Shown: positions 1 to 12,227 of the stretch, piece after piece
Numbering within the stretch: position 1 is the first letter of the stretch
Layout: every line of letters starts with the position of its first letter
Assembly: GCA_014526335.1 (NCBI GenBank)
Contig: JACTAT010000117.1
Coordinates: 264,327-328,326, forward strand
Length of the DNA stretch: 64,000 nucleotides
Direction: 5' to 3'
Origin: Chrysaora quinquecirrha
Taxonomy: Eukaryota; Cnidaria; Scyphozoa; Semaeostomeae; Pelagiidae
Notes under the pieces: model-generated
What the model was told of the DNA's origin: nothing
Seen by the model: only the letters and a program-made list of their open reading frames with translations
Database searches by the model: none
Program-made: the position numbers and the translations under genes

Positions 1-139
1 AGCGAGCAGATGAAAAATGAATGCAGGAGTTAAATTATACAGAAAAGATCGGGTAAGAGTGGCAGAGTTGTTGCATTTTGGTTAGTTGCAGTTTTTTCTG
101 CTCAGCCAGAAACCGAGTCATTAGGATAAGATTGTATGT

Positions 140-332
140 CTTTGTAATCATGAAAAATATATATAAATATGTATGGTGCTGAAGAAGGCTCAACATAGCC
201 AAAACACAAAAAATTCAAACAGGGGAGAGCCTTTGGCTGTATGACTTGCAGAGTTCCAATTCAATGAGCTCAATATAGCTCAGTTGAAACATTGTTGGCT
301 CTCTGGTCATGCCATCTAGGTTCGAATTCCAT
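140..332 (+). repeat. tRNA-derived SINE, tail of one unit and head of the next
   Basis: An A-box-like tatagctcagttgaaac (about 270-290) and a B-box-like ggttcgaatt (about 319-328) sit about 40 bp apart, as in tRNA-derived SINEs. The preceding segment (tatggtgctgaagaaggctcaacatag) is the 3' body of the same family. Related copies lie near 9640-10130, 31490-31860, 47130-47850 and 61480-61800. It lies in the ZSWIM8 intron at the left edge. Confidence 0.6.
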
Positions 333-470
333 TAATTGCCCATTAATCCTTGAAAAACCCCCATAATCATGTTTCTGCTATAGCCAATGCACTGTTTTTA
401 CTTTGTTTTGTTTATGTTTACCGTGTTATTAACATTATTTTGTTGCTGTTTATTGTTCTTAATTAATTAC

Positions 471-2284
471 CTGAGGAGGAAGCTCGTTGATCAAATACTG
501 GGCAAATTTTTGCAATTGATTTCTTTCAAGTCGAGAAAGTGATTCAGAAACTGGCACACGGAATATTACATTATCAGGATAACGAATTCTGTAAAGGCAC
601 AATGCAGTTATATGAGCACACCATGTTGCGTTGGGATTGCATGTACAATTGGATGAGATGGTTTGGCATCTGTCAAATGTTACAGCAACATTAAATGGTT
701 CTTGTTTGCCAGCATTATTGTGTAATATCCTTGCACTTAGATGAAAACCTAAGAATTGAAAAATAAAAGAAATTAACAAAATCAAGACATTGTGGATACA
801 ACTGAGATATCAGCTAATTGAGGCATCTTGTCTTGTTCCTAGCAAGCACAAGAATGAACGTCAGAAGCATTTGAACAGGCCTTTCAAAGGTTGGAAAAAG
901 AAAGTTGGGCAAAACATCTACTGACACCAACATAGGTGCTCAATCAAGAGAGTGTCTCTTTAAGGCCCACCAGGGCCATTCTTTTGGGTAAAAACAGCAC
1001 ATAATACAAACCTATTTGATAAACTTCTTGAACTTTATTTTGTTTGATAATAAGATCAGCCTTTTGAAACTCTTCCAATGATCCATGAGCTAAACAACAA
1101 TATAGTTGTATTTCATCTTCATTTTGTGGAAATGACCAAAATGCTACTTTCAATTGAATCTGATCAGGAATTGATGGATTGTGTTCCTCCACACTTTGAA
1201 ATGGATAATATTTAGCTACAACTTTTGCTGACAATTCAATAAGTGACAAAACCTAAAAGGAACATTATTGGCCAATTAATAAATATCAAACAACAAAATT
1301 CATTTTGATTACACGTAATTTTTTTATAAGAAACCAGTTTATAAGAAACCTAGAACTAGACACCCCAAAAGTTAAGAAACTTTTAGAACTAGGAGGAAGG
1401 AGTTTAGAAACTTTTAAGAAATTTTTATGTCTGCTTTCCAACATACTAATTTCACATTGTGGACGTAGTAATCAATTCTCAAGCATTTCTGTGCGATTTC
1501 TCGCACCAGCATGGCTAATTCTTTGTAATACAATAATATTAATAATTTGCTTGCTATATTCACGTTTTTTATCGTTTTTACTGCAATTTATTTCCATTCA
1601 GTTAAGAAACTGTTAAGAAACTTTTAGAACTAAAATTTGGCCAAAAATTAAGAAACTTTTAGAACTAGGCCCCGAGCTAGGTTTCTTATAAAAAAAAGTG
1701 TAGCAAGGAAACCCAAACATCAAAGGCAAGATATCCTGGTTGGAAAACATATTTTGAGTTGCAGCGATGATTTCAAAAATTTTTTGTACTTGCATCCTCA
1801 AAGTGAAGTCCCGTATATGTTGCAAAGGGTCAGGTCAATTGAAATGTCACAAAAGGTTGCCAAAAGTTGCACCTCACGCAGCTTGCAGCTCCCAATTTTC
1901 ACTATCTCGCACTGACACGTAGGCATATATGAGCATGTTTTCCAACCTGGCAAGTGATTCTGATATGAATTCAGCTGTTCTGCTCAAAATTTAATTAATT
2001 AGTTATTTGTGTGCTTTGAGAAGGAAATGGGCAAATATACTTTTTTTATAACAAATAAGTACAACTGTGAACCTAGAAAAAGCCCTGATACTTAAACTTA
2101 CTTTATCAGAAGTATGCAAATTGACCACACGTGTAGAATCGACTGTAGCAGTTCGATTCCATCCTCTCCATTTTAATGGCTCAACAATGTCATTTTCTGA
2201 CATCCAAGAACATAATGACATCGAGTCTTCATCAAATTGATCACTATCATCAAAGGAGACTCTCTCTTCTGCGCTTTCTCCCAT
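471..2284 (-). CDS. ZSWIM8: ZSWIM8-like SWIM zinc-finger protein (5' part, partial)
   Basis: ZSWIM8 is the substrate receptor of a Cullin-RING E3 ligase that drives target-directed microRNA degradation. Three coding exons are visible: 2284-2102, 1252-1012 and 748-471. Phases join cleanly into 234 residues, and the last donor (gtaatt) sends the gene off the left edge. The N-terminus has the family's acidic FDDSDQFDEDS stretch and a WRGW motif. Exon 2 carries the IELSAKVVA helix, a BC-box-like element, and the AFWSFPQNEDEIQLY block. Exon 3 carries the SWIM finger CxCx6CxH (C176, C178, C185, H187), followed by VSESLSRLERNQLQKFAQYL. These blocks match ZSWIM8 better than ZSWIM4/5/6. The start is the first Met of the acidic exon. 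The gene is divergent from METTL14 across a 1.8 kb spacer. Confidence 0.9.
1310..1702. mobile_element. TIR element in ZSWIM8 intron 1 (TTTATAAGAAACC family)
   Basis: The left end (ttttttataagaaaccag) is mirrored by the right end (ggtttcttataaaaaaaagtg), giving inverted ends of about 22-25 bp around roughly 390 bp. The interior repeats taagaaacttttagaacta several times. No transposase is present, so it is a MITE-like element. Relatives with the same ends are at 26935-27333 and 30826-31207, with fragments near 15478 and 59515. Confidence 0.6.
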
Positions 2285-4098
2285 TCATTTTCCATTTTCG
2301 TCGTTTCAAAAACAAGAAATCAACTTCACATCTTTCTCCAAAACAACCTCCATTAGAAATTAACAACAACAACAGAGAATACCGAACTAAATACTTAGAC
2401 TTACTACATGAGTCGTAGTTTTCGCTGCCTTCACCTCAATTCAATTCATTGAGAAAAATGTAAAATCAAAAAAATAGTTGTTGCTGTTGTTAATGGCGGC
2501 AGCTCAAACTACGACTCATAATATTACTGTTTCAAAATCCGGACTACTTAGGCCATCGGCGCCAACTTTTTGTCGCTCCAATCAGAGAGCAGCATTTCAA
2601 AATCCAGCATGCTGATTGGCTAATTTAGTGATTTCGATCCTTTCACGTGCCATTTTCCGTTTATTTTACTGAAATTGTGACCCCCCGTGATTACTGTCGG
2701 GAAAATGGAGGGAAAACTTTGCCACAGCTTCTCGCCACCGCTGCAGAAAATAAATTACAAGATTTAAACGGAAGGATGAGGAGTATTCCAGAGTTTCTCC
2801 TCGATTGAAAAGTGCTTCGTTTGGCAAATTTATGTTGGCTTCATGCGTTTAACTGGAAAAGAAAGGATTTTTCTGGCTTTGCTTTGTGTGGACTTGGATT
2901 TAAATTCACGGCAACACTGATATCCAGCCTGAAAAACCGAAGAACATTGGAGACCTCCAAACATCTGCAGCAGTATCTAAATATTTTTTAGCTTCTCTGA
3001 CTGCACTTTTCAGTAATACAGAACATTTATAGATACTTAATTGGTAGAATTTAATCAAGTTTAGCAGCTTTCCAATATTTCTTTTTCAACTTTTAATTTA
3101 TATATTTTCGGCGGCAGCTTCTAAGTTTTGAGCAAGCGGGCTTGCCTTGAAATGTATTTAAAACATTCCCTTCATAGTTCACTCACTTTAGTCAATTTTT
3201 GACAAATAACTGTTCCCAAACAATCATTTACATTTTCACAATGATTTCCTTCAACGGTACCAAATCACGAAATATGAATTTGAAGGTTGAGACCGCTGAG
3301 ACTGCCTGAAACTGAGCGGCAAGTTTTTTTCCTTAATTAACATGGAAGTCTAACACTAAATTTGTTTTGGGTGAACTGACTGGTCAAAAAAAGGTTTTGT
3401 TGTTTTTGCCTTATCAATTTAATCATATTCTGTTGGCGGTAAGAACTTGATTAATATTTGACTTAATAATGAGAATAGCAGGTCGAAACTTTGTTGTTTT
3501 TATTGCTTCGTCAGCTTCGTCGCTTCGTGTATCTAGATAAATAAACAAGGGTAGAGTAGGTCTTGTCTTACTTTCCTGCCCGTTATGCCCGTTACCGAAG
3601 GCAAGCAAACTTGCATACCCTTCTAGAAGTAAATTCTGGAAGTTAACTGATTCAATGTCGGTAAAAGAGCTTGAAGAAAAGCAAAACTGGGTCTCATTTC
3701 TTTTTTATCTTTCTGCTCTGAAAATTTTTTGTAATTCTCTTTTGCTTTGCCGAGTTGAAGACACTGCAAAAATTAGGATGAGAGAGATTTCTGTCAGGGG
3801 GTCGCCACATCTTCAGCTGAACAAAATAATGAAATCGAGGCAACGAATTTCAGTCCGTTTTTCCACACTGAAATATTATAAGTCGTAGTATGAGCGGGCT
3901 GTGTTGCGTGGGGGGCTGGGAGCGAATCTACGACTTTTGTAGTGAGTCTACTAAATACTAGTACCCAGTCCTCTGCATTTATGTGAAACACGAAAACGAG
4001 GCAAAATTCAATTCAATATTTCTCGTTCTTTATTCATAACTGTTGGCCTAAGTTGGCAGAAGTTGTGCTTCTTGTCTTCCTTTACAATTTTTTCAATC
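2285..4098. promoter_or_regulatory. Divergent spacer between ZSWIM8 and METTL14
   Basis: No supported coding exon is present. The spacer must hold both 5' UTRs and promoters. It contains two fold-back motifs built on the same core: ATGAGTCGTAG with CTACGACTCAT near 2409-2515, and AAGTCGTAG with CTACGACTT near 3880-3936. No clear TATA box could be assigned. Confidence 0.5.
2400..2520. repeat. Imperfect inverted repeat upstream of ZSWIM8
   Basis: The left arm around 2405-2432 (tactacatgagtcgtagttt then gctgcc) is the reverse complement of the right arm around 2490-2518 (ggcagc then aaactacgactcat), with about 60 bp between. AAC/GTT trinucleotide runs lie nearby on both sides. It may be the footprint of a fold-back element. 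Confidence 0.55.
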
Positions 4099-7000
4099 AT
4101 GAGCGCCGATCGACTGCAAAGCATTCGTGAAAGATCTAAAATAAGACGGCAGCTTCTTGCCCAGCAGGTGAAGATAGAAATAGAAATTTAAACAAATGTA
4201 TTTAAACAACATGTATTTAAACAATAATACATAGAAATTTTTCATGTATTATTGTTAGCTTAGAATTAGAAATAGAAATAAAGCTTAGAAATAAAACAAT
4301 ATTAGACAGAGCGCAAAATCAGAAGAGACTAAAGAGAGGTTAATGTGAAAGTGAAAACTCCAAAACAATAGAGAGAACACTGTGGCAGTCTGCCTGTTTG
4401 CAGAGTATGGCTTTTTCCAACGAGATCTCGAGTGTGCAAGAACCCCTTTCTATTGTTCTCTCCTTTTGTTTACCCTATTGTTCTATTCAAAAACTCGAGT
4501 GTGCAAGTGCCCAACTCTGCAATCTGGGCAGTCTGGCAGAATTTCAAAACTTAGAAGGTTAGACCTGCAGAGTTCCAAAATGTGATAGATTTACCAGCCT
4601 TATAGCCAGTCTGCGGGGTGTAGCGTGTGTGAGATGAACAATAGAACAATAGAAGAGAACAATGGAAATGGGCTTCGGTATGCACAAGACTTCATCGAGA
4701 ACTCCCATGGTTGAAAATCATGCAAGTTTTGGCCTACACATAGTTGTGAGCAGATTGGAGAAAACAATAGATTAATTAACATGACAATTGGTCAATAAAT
4801 TAGGGAGATGTGAGCTTAATTTCAAGTGTGAGAAAATTTTCTAACCAGGATAGATTTTGGTGATACAATTATGCGTTTAAATGCCAGGGTACATTTCATG
4901 TAACCACCATTTTAGGGGTTAGCAGCCAATGCAATAATAGTTGTGGCTTTTTTTTCTAAAAGCGCCATGTACATAAATGAATGTTCAGGCTCTATGCAGA
5001 TTATCTAAGGTGTAGGTTATGCGCACTGGCAAAAATGCCAGTATGGATTTCGTGGCAAGGTGTTTAGACAAGATGTTAGGTATTCAACAAAAAAAATTGG
5101 TCAAGCGCACTATTTTCAACAAAATGCACCTTCCAAATTTGCAACCATTTCTAGTAAACAATAACTGAAGATAGTTCATTCAAGTGTGCGATTCAAATTT
5201 CTGAGAATACCTTGTGTTTTGGTATCGTGTGAATTTTACATAGCTTGAACTTCATGTTAAATGCACAGCTGCCACAATATCCAGACTGGTTAAAATGTAT
5301 TCATGTCTTATTGTTTTAGCTTGGTGCCAAAGATTCCAATGATATTGGATCCCTCCTTGGTGGACAAGAAGACCTAAAGAAAACAGAAAATAAATTTGAA
5401 AATGAACAGAAAGTTTTGTCTCCACCAGCAAAGAAAAGAGATAACAATAAATTCAAATTTTCTTCAGCCAGAAAAAGTAAAGACTCGAAGGTAAGGAAGT
5501 TAATTTTTTTCTAATTTCAATGATCGATTTTGTCTATGCAATTGATTCTCCATGACCAGAGTAAAGAGTATTCATTTTCTCTTGCTTAACCGATTCTATA
5601 GAGTTTGAGTATGTCACCTTATGCAAGGTGAACAACAGATCAGAGAACAATAAATTTGCAATGTGCATTTCAAGGCATTTCTATGATTTTTTCATCCTCA
5701 AAATTTGTGTGAATAGTTGAACTTATGAAACTATTTGCATTCAATTACTGTACCATGCTCTACACAAAGGTGTACTGTACGAAGAAAAATTGATGTAAGC
5801 ATGCCAAGGACTTTTGCTTGGAGCACCATGAAACACTTTGGAAGATACAATGGGTTGTTTAAAAATTTAGCCATGTAAGCACTGACTAAACACTAAGTTT
5901 GGTTCCTAACCATGTCATTGGACCTTTAGAAGACTTCATTAAAAGACTGGTAATATTTTGATGACCTTGAACTTCATGAATCTTTTAAACTCTGATTAAT
6001 GTCAGCTAAATGGATGTTTTATCAATTTTATTTATATGTCTCAATCATCTGATGTTGTTAAAAAAAAATCAGTCACTAAAGAGTGCCTAATCAAAGGACT
6101 TTCCCACTCTTTGATTTTACATTTTTTGACTTCTTAGCTTTACTCTCTCCTCAGTAGTTTATTGTATCTCTCTAGTTAGACTCTGATATTCATTTTTATC
6201 TTATTTTTAGGAAGAAAGTGACGAGGAAACATTTGAAGAAGTTTATACTGACTCAAGCACATTTCTCAAGGTTCATAAAATACTAAATATATTTTGAATC
6301 TAATAATTTGTCATCAAAATCGTAATATGACATCACATATTATGCGTCTTTACATAATATGTCTTTGTTTTCAAGGGTACACAAAGTTTGAATCCTCATA
6401 ATGATTACTGTCAAAATTTTCTTGATACTCTTCAACGACCTCAGAATTTCATCAGAGATACAGGTGAGCATTTATCTTTCCCAACTGGATTGTTGATAGT
6501 AAATAGTAGGTTGCTATCATATGTGTTGTTAACACCATGCTTTGTTGAAATATCCAAGTTCCCAGTACGTTGGACACTGGTACATGGTATCAGAAGCAGT
6601 AGAGCACCAAGATGAATGTGATGTTGTTCCTTTAAGACCTGCAAGCTCCTTGATTAGCAATGGATAGAGCATAGACCACTGCTACAGACTGAGCCATTGG
6701 CATTTCTACAGCACCAAGTGTTCCGTATCCAACATGCCATACAGCACAATTGGAGTTACTAAAAACGTATTTATTTTTGTTTCAATAGCTTTCTATTGGT
6801 TGAAGGTTAATTATATTATACAGTATTTTAGAAGGATTTTCGTTCCATTTGCTTATCTTATCATTAACATACGAGTCAGAAATTCAGCAAAATTCGCACA
6901 CTGTTGGTGAATGTGAAAGTGAAATGGTGTATTTCGCACCAGTTACTAGGATCTCAGTAGTAGATTAACCGATCCCGACCTCAAAACCTGACTGTGATGC

Positions 7001-10000
7001 TTAGTAGTTTTTAAAAAAAGCGATTTAATTGGTTATTTATAGCAGAGATTCCTTTTCTTTTTGCAAGGTTTGGCTGATAGATTTGAAGAATATCCTAAAT
7101 TGAAAGAGCTTATTCGATTAAAGGTCAGTTCAATACCTAATTACAATGCTGATACATTCTCTTTCTTTTTTATGCACTGCATTGTGCAGGAACTCGAACT
7201 ATACTCCTAAAGCAACTCTGAAGAACATTATCGTCTTTGATGACATCATTTATTCAATCTCTTGGATCAGGTCTGGGACCAGTGCTTCTGGTTCAAATCA
7301 AATATCTTATAAGATGTACGTCTCTGCTATAAGTATCAGCTACAATCTTTAATGAAATATCATTGTTTTCATATCATTTAAGTTTCATTTTTTTACCTGC
7401 AGGATGAAATAATAGCAAAACGAGCAACGCCACCAATGTAAGTTCATCGTACATAACCATTTCTTCTTTTTAAATATTGTTGTTGTGTCCTGAAAATTCT
7501 TTGAAGTATTTGCACCTGTATTGTCTACTTAATTTTTCAAGTACGCGTAAGAGTGCAATTATGGAGGTATGTGGCATTCATTACACCAAAACACCAATCT
7601 GCAGTCGAAATACTGTGTTTAAAAGTCATGCACTATCACTTTCTTTTACGACAAAATTTTCATAAGTTTTCATAAGTTCCTGAGAAACTGATCATCTCTT
7701 CATTCATAAATAACGAAGAATAAAAGATTTTGCATATTTTTTCTTTTTGCAATCAGTACAGATTCAAAGGTTACGATACCGCTTAGCATCTGCTGCTTGC
7801 AGTTCTCAAAAAGTCAGACCTCAACGATTTTTTTTAACCTTAAAGATCTTGAGCAGAAATGTTTGCATCTTGTTTGCAGAGAATACGCTTGCTTCAAAAA
7901 CTTTCAACCTGAGCTGATGAATCAAAAGTGAAATGAAAAACTTCGATTTTACTGTGAACGATCCTATAGGTTTTGATTGTTCTTCTCTAATTTCAGGTAT
8001 CTTCAAGCTGATTTAGAGACGTTCGATTTGAGAGATTTGAAAAGTGTTTTTGATGTCATATTGATTGACCCTCCATTGGAGGAATATCAACGTAGATGTC
8101 CAGGAAGAACGTTCAGTTGGAGACCATGGGAATGGGATGAGGTACAATAAGCTTATATTGATTTCTTTTGATCAGGCTGAAAAACTTAGTAAAATTGAAA
8201 CGAAAAGTGAAAAGTGTTTGTTTTTCCTATACACTTTTTTCAATAAGCAACTGGACTTTTGGTCAAGCTCTCAAAGTTGCTCAAAATATCTAGTACTTCA
8301 GCCCTCGCAGGATGACTGGTACCCCTCCAAAAGTTTAATTTTGGCTCTTTCTTTGCTTTTAAATTTAATTGACAACATTTGCAATGAGATACTGTATAAG
8401 CGAAGCTATCTAAACCAAAAGGTTTAACAAAACCCCAGCCCTAGTTGCTTATTAAGCCGTTGCTTATTGAAAGAAATGTATTTTTTATTTGTTCTCCCAT
8501 CCCTGATCAGTTGATCTGTGTAACATTTAGAACTTTTTTCTTAATAAATTGGATAAAGCACAACCTATGGAAAAACAACGGAACCAAGTAATTTCCCCAA
8601 AGTCTCAATGAAATCCAGTGATGGGTAGAAAAGTTAGGTAACTTTACATGCTAGAACTCAGGATATTTATACACTATTCTCACAGTTTTCAGCTTTAAAA
8701 AGCTAAACATTTACCGTTATTGACGAGATTATTGTTGTAATTTGTGTTCTCTTGCTAGAAAGTCAGTTTATAAGGTCATTTTCATGTATTTTAAAGAAAT
8801 CGCTAAGCTATGTCAGCTTTTCAAGCAATGGCCCAATCATAAAACAATACGGCGTTTGCGGCGTTTGTCTCATATGTTTGACCAACAGTCTTTGATCGTT
8901 TGGCACGGGACCCTAATGTTATTGTTACATGTGCAGTGGAGCTAAACTGTATTTTTAGCTTTTCGTTAGTAATAGTACTTGACTTACTTAGATTTTAAGC
9001 CTTCTACTTCAAACGGAGCATTAGGCCGCCAGCTTTCTCCATTTCTTCTAATCTTGTGCAGTCTTTCAGACTCACAGGTTTCTCCATATTCGGCTAGGTC
9101 GTTCTTGAATGTTCTGCGTCCATGTCTGCGGCGTGTCGCCTTAGGTCGCCCTTTTCCTGTTCTGGTTCCAGCCGGTTCGTAGTCCACCGCCATACGGGAG
9201 GGCCGCTGTCCAGGTAATAGTACATGCTATTGTTATTATTTTGTAGATAATGAAATTGGAGATTGGAGAAGTAGCTGCCCAGAGATCATTTTGTTTTCTT
9301 TGGTGTGGCTCCGCTGAAGGATTAAATCAAGGAAGGAAATGTTTACGAGCGTGGGGTTTCAGACGTTGTGAAGATATTTGTTGGATAAAAACAAATAAAA
9401 AAGAACCAGGAAATGTTAAATATATGGAACCAAGAGCTGTTTTACAACATACAAAAGAACACTGTTTGATGGGAATTAAAGGAACAGTCCGTCGAAGTAC
9501 AGATTTCGATTTCATTCATGCAAATGTCGATTTAGATATCATCATTACTGAAGAGGTTCGTGCTCCGAATACATACAACATACATTTCTCTATGATCAGC
9601 ATAATCCTAGCATTTTTTCCATAACATGCATACCACCTAATATCGCTGGCTTTCTAGTCATGCAGTCTAGGGGTTCAAGTCTCGTCAATCTGGTACGCCA
9701 CTTGTGGAAAAATCTGGACTTCATGATCACAGAGCCAACTACGTTTCCACTGAGCTATAGAACTCAATGAAATTGCCAAGAAACTCTCCAAGTCATACAG
9801 CCAAAGGCTCTCCTCCCGTTTGACTTTCGGCTATGTTGAGTCTTCTTCTGCAACATATACACATTTACTTATATTTTATCATGAATGGAAAAAACTAGGA
9901 TAGATTTTTCTAAGTGGTGACCACAATAGATGAAATTCGGACTTGGACTGCATGATCAGAGAGCCAACAACGTTTTCACTTCCAACGTTCCCCTCCAATC

Positions 10001-11797
10001 AAACTTAAATATTAATGCTTATATATGTAAACATTGATATGGCACTGGGAAAGGCTAAACATAGTGGAAACGCAAAGCAAAATGAAGGAGAGCCCTTGGT
10101 TACATTGCATGACTTGTAGAGTTACTCGTGTTTTTAGCTTAGTGGCAACGTCGTCAGCTGCCCCATGATCGTGCAGTATCGGATTCGAGTGTCAAATTGT
10201 GGTATGCAACTTGTTGAAAAAATGCTAGAAAAATGCAGTTTATTCCTCATCATTCACTTTCGTCAAAGAAATTTTCAAATCCATTAATCCTTGTATTCTT
10301 TCTTTTAAAGTCTGAGTTTGGCAGTACAGAGAAACCAGAAGAAATATTTCACATAATAGAGCATTTCTGTCTCGGACGTAGAAGACTGAATGTTTTCGGA
10401 AATGATAGCACACTTAGGCCAGGTAGGATATTTTGAATTGATCTATTTCATTTTCTCATGATATTAGTTTTTATTGGAATCTCTTCTTCAAATCATTTTA
10501 CAGCGTTTCTCAAATATTATTGTGATGTATCAGTGTGATATGTGCATGTTTTTAATTTGAGATGTTTTGGCAAACATATATCTGCTTCCCTTTAACCTAT
10601 ATTTTCACAAGCTAAAGCTACAGTCTTTTTGGTCTTTCTTCGACAAAGGCTACGGCCAAACAATCAAACATTCTTGGTCGAACATTTACAAGAAATGCTT
10701 GACCGCTTGGCCACGTTGCTAGACATTGCAAATAATTTGAAAAAATTATGATGAAAAGCTTCAAAAACACTTTCTGCTTGTCACAATAGGAACAACACTT
10801 TCTTTGTGAATAAATTTCAGATGTTTGACAAAGATAGGTTTGTCGTTTGGCCAGGGCCTGACAGAGTCTTATCGTTCGTCAGTAGCTTTTCTCGGAAACA
10901 TTAGTAGGAGGAGCAGCAAATAAAACTGTTGCAACATTTTTGAAATGTTTCCAATTCTTTTTTGACATTGAAACTTTACTTCAACGAAAATCTTCTTAAA
11001 AACAGTACTATTGTTTTAAGCACAGACGTAAATTTGCATCCATGTTTGCTTTTTTGACTGCTTAGCAAATTACTGAGAAACAAACGAATTACGAATACTG
11101 ATAGATAATCATTTTGCTTCCACGATCAAATCACTCGTTTTAAAACTTGCCCTAAAAACAATTTTCTCACAAGACCACGCTAGCGAACCTGTAATCACTA
11201 CTGTGGTGGATAATCACTACTGTGGTGGCACTTTTTGCGTACTGTGGTGGTAGTATCTGCGTACTTTGGTGGATAATCACTACTGCGGTGGGTTATAATG
11301 CTTGATGTGTTGGGTTACTATGCTTGTTGTGGTGCTAGTTGAAGACGAAGGCATCCAGTAATTCACAGAAATAATAAAAATAACCGAGATGACCAAAATT
11401 GCCTAATGCGCTCATGTTTTTTATCCTAGGTTGGCTTTCTGTTGGTCCTGATTTATCAAGCTCAAACTTCTCCGTTGAAACATACATCAATTACTTCAAC
11501 AATGGTCCAGATGATTTTTTGGTCGGTAATACTCCTGAGATAGAGACATTGCGACCAAAGTCACCCCCTGCCAAATCAAAGAATCAATCGTTTATGAGGG
11601 GAAGAGGAGGACCTGGCAGGGGTGGCACATCTGGTAGAGGATTAGACATGACAATGAATATGGCAGCTGGCCAAGGAGCAAGTATTCCAATGGTGGGAGG
11701 AAGAGGAATGCGGGGTGGAATGGCTGCAGGTGGAATGGCTGGCAGAACGATGATGGGTGGTGGATTTGTACCAAGAGGAGGCTATCAACCAAGATGA
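4099..11797 (+). CDS. METTL14: METTL14, N6-adenosine methyltransferase non-catalytic subunit
   Basis: METTL14 pairs with METTL3 in the nucleus and supports RNA binding for m6A deposition on mRNA. Coding exons are 4099-4167, 5320-5490, 6211-6270, 6376-6463, 7068-7123, 7403-7437, 7997-8141, 9247-9555, 10311-10422 and 11430-11797. All have GT-AG borders and matching phases, giving 470 aa against about 456 in human. The N-terminus [19 protein letters not shown] and the middle blocks [38 protein letters not shown] and [14 protein letters not shown] are family signatures. The degenerate catalytic motif reads DPPL (D184-L187) where human METTL14 has EPPL and METTL3 has DPPW. The C-terminus (about 405-470) is an RGG/Gly-Met-rich RNA-binding tail. 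The start is the first ATG, directly before the conserved N-terminus. Confidence 0.97.
6905..7005 (-). repeat. SINE-like fragment (second family)
   Basis: A stretch with 'actaggatctcagtag' and 'acctgactgtgatgc' resembles segments at 52085-52250 (-) and, inverted, 48618-48775 (+). The best copy carries a ggttcgagcacc B-box-like site. It is located in METTL14 intron 4. Confidence 0.35.
8984..9193 (-). pseudogene. Possible non-LTR retrotransposon C-terminal relic
   Basis: The minus-strand reading contains [19 protein letters not shown] followed by a basic, Trp-containing tail. This is reminiscent of the GRPxxxW...DL segment at the C-terminus of LINE reverse transcriptases. It is isolated in METTL14 intron 7, has no reverse transcriptase core beside it, and is more GC-rich than its surroundings. 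The call rests on this short motif only. Confidence 0.35.
9640..10240. repeat. Cluster of tRNA-derived SINE pieces in METTL14 intron 8
   Basis: A plus-strand head (ggctttctagtcatgcagtc, ggttcaagtctc) near 9648-9690 runs into a minus-strand copy at about 9712-9900. A further minus head near 9950-9980 and plus body pieces near 10010-10180 follow. The mixed orientation suggests repeated insertion into older copies. No TSDs could be fixed by eye. Confidence 0.5.
10640..10865. mobile_element. Degenerate palindromic MITE copy (GGCCAAAC family)
   Basis: It starts with acggccaaacaatcaaacattc and ends with ttgtcgtttggccagggcctga, the two mirrored ends of the GGCCAAACGATCAAACATTG family. It lies in METTL14 intron 9. 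The family's best copy is at 44595-44819. Confidence 0.55.
11190..11340 (+). repeat. Short degenerate minisatellite in METTL14 intron 9
   Basis: Repeats of 'actactgtggtggataatc' and 'gcgtactgtggtgg' variants recur about 5-6 times. The repeats drift rapidly. No coding or regulatory role is visible. Confidence 0.6.
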
Positions 11798-11811
11798 GGC
11801 TATAAACCAAG

Positions 11812-12035
11812 ACGTTTGGCTTGGCCAAAGGACCAAACATTGTTTGTCAAAAATTTGTCATTTGCTTTTCAAACACAATTTGCTGCAATAAAATACATTT
11901 TCAAAAACATTGCTGACAAATTCTGCTTGCCAAGCAATGTTTGTGACGTGGCCAAACGATCAAACATTGCTTGTAAAACCAAATCTCAAATGGTTGATCA
12001 ACAATACTTGATCGTTTGGCCAGTGCCTTAGACTA
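11812..12035. mobile_element. Palindromic MITE between METTL14 and BET1 3' ends
   Basis: The left end (ttggccaaaggaccaaacattg) and right end (tgatcgtttggccagtgcctta) are mirrored, and the interior has the family's aaattctgcttg/caagcaatgttt segments. The insertion fills most of the gap between the two convergent genes. It contains the first AATAAA (11887-11892) after the METTL14 stop codon. Confidence 0.65.
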
Positions 12036-12227
12036 ACTTGTTCTCTTTTTCTATCATGACTTAATGTACACATATATTTTGTGTAATATACTTAATTTGA
12101 TTCTTCCAGCAATGATCATTCAGACTACTTGCTCTTGCTCCCTTTGTTTGCCTATTTAATAAGCAATGTCTCTGTTGTTACTCCATGCAAGTTAAATGCA
12201 CTAGTAATGACTATTAAAAGATTAGAT

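Noticed and set aside
1305..1616. 103-aa plus-strand open frame
   Set aside because: It is inside a TIR element with repeated internal motifs and has no recognisable domain.
8065..8427. 120-aa plus-strand open frame
   Set aside because: It overlaps METTL14 exon 7 in the wrong frame and runs into the intron.
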